Shown here piece after piece: positions 5,595-5,679 of a stretch of DNA of 5,679 nt. Position 1 is the stretch's first letter; each line of letters opens with the position of its first letter. The position numbers and the translations under genes were made by a program. The DNA is taken from positions 1 to 5,679 of the forward strand of contig JAISDM010000052.1 in assembly GCA_031264885.1 (NCBI GenBank), written 5' to 3'. The notes under the pieces were generated by a model, which saw nothing but the letters and a program-made list of their open reading frames with translations, was not told where the DNA came from and ran no database searches. The stretch is from Peptococcaceae bacterium. Its GTDB lineage: Bacteria > Bacillota > Peptococcia > DRI-13 > UBA5745.

Positions 5595-5679
5595 CATATG
5601 CGGCGCCGGAACGACGAGGAACGGATGCGCGCAATTGCACAGGCCGAATTTTTTTGTTTCGGACGGCCCCGGGCGGCAG
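5595..5679. repeat. Direct repeat copy 2, right of vapBC, reaching the window edge
   Basis: This is the second copy of the sequence at 4650-4731, in the same orientation. Within the core 5603-5666 there is one difference from copy 1. It begins about 22 nt upstream of the vapBC -35 box and ends in GGGCGGCAG, the first bases of the palindrome arm seen at 4724. The element probably continues to the right. Confidence 0.85.

Overview
The window looks like an accessory, repeat-rich stretch of a bacterial chromosome. All supportable protein genes lie on the minus strand. The organism cannot be fixed from this sequence. Strong purine-rich Shine-Dalgarno sites, a probable TTG start, moderate GC, Sec-type signal peptides on large beta-helix/GLUG surface proteins and many palindromic dispersed repeats would suit an anaerobic gut-type or environmental bacterium (Clostridia-like or Spirochaete-like). 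That is inference only.

Layout. Positions 1-827 hold the first 275 codons of a secreted right-handed beta-helix protein whose 3' end lies beyond the left edge. Positions 828-1142 are intergenic, with a small dyad just upstream of that gene, a nested composite inverted repeat (935-1088) and a 17-bp-stem hairpin next to the end of the following gene. Positions 1143-3584 encode an 813-residue secreted protein: signal peptide, GLUG-repeat half, then a beta-helix module visibly related to the partial neighbour. Positions 3585-4897 have no convincing gene. They hold several hairpins, a perfect 26-nt palindrome with a separate half-site copy, an orphan plus-strand intrinsic terminator, a promoter-like minus-strand pair and a cluster of dispersed repeats. 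Positions 4898-5523 hold a vapB-vapC type II toxin-antitoxin operon with a good promoter and an overlapping near-palindromic operator. The right edge repeats about 80 bp already seen at 4650, so the TA operon is bracketed by near-identical direct repeats.

How the parts fit. The two beta-helix genes are tandem paralogues that share a C-terminal-type module, which suggests a locus for variable cell-surface or secreted proteins. The vapBC operon is functionally independent, probably a small mobile or repeat-associated cassette with its own regulation. I see no clear evidence of a new multi-gene system. The points most worth following are the repeat-bracketed vapBC unit, the modular relationship of the two surface proteins, and the palindrome/terminator region that may hold an unannotated small RNA.
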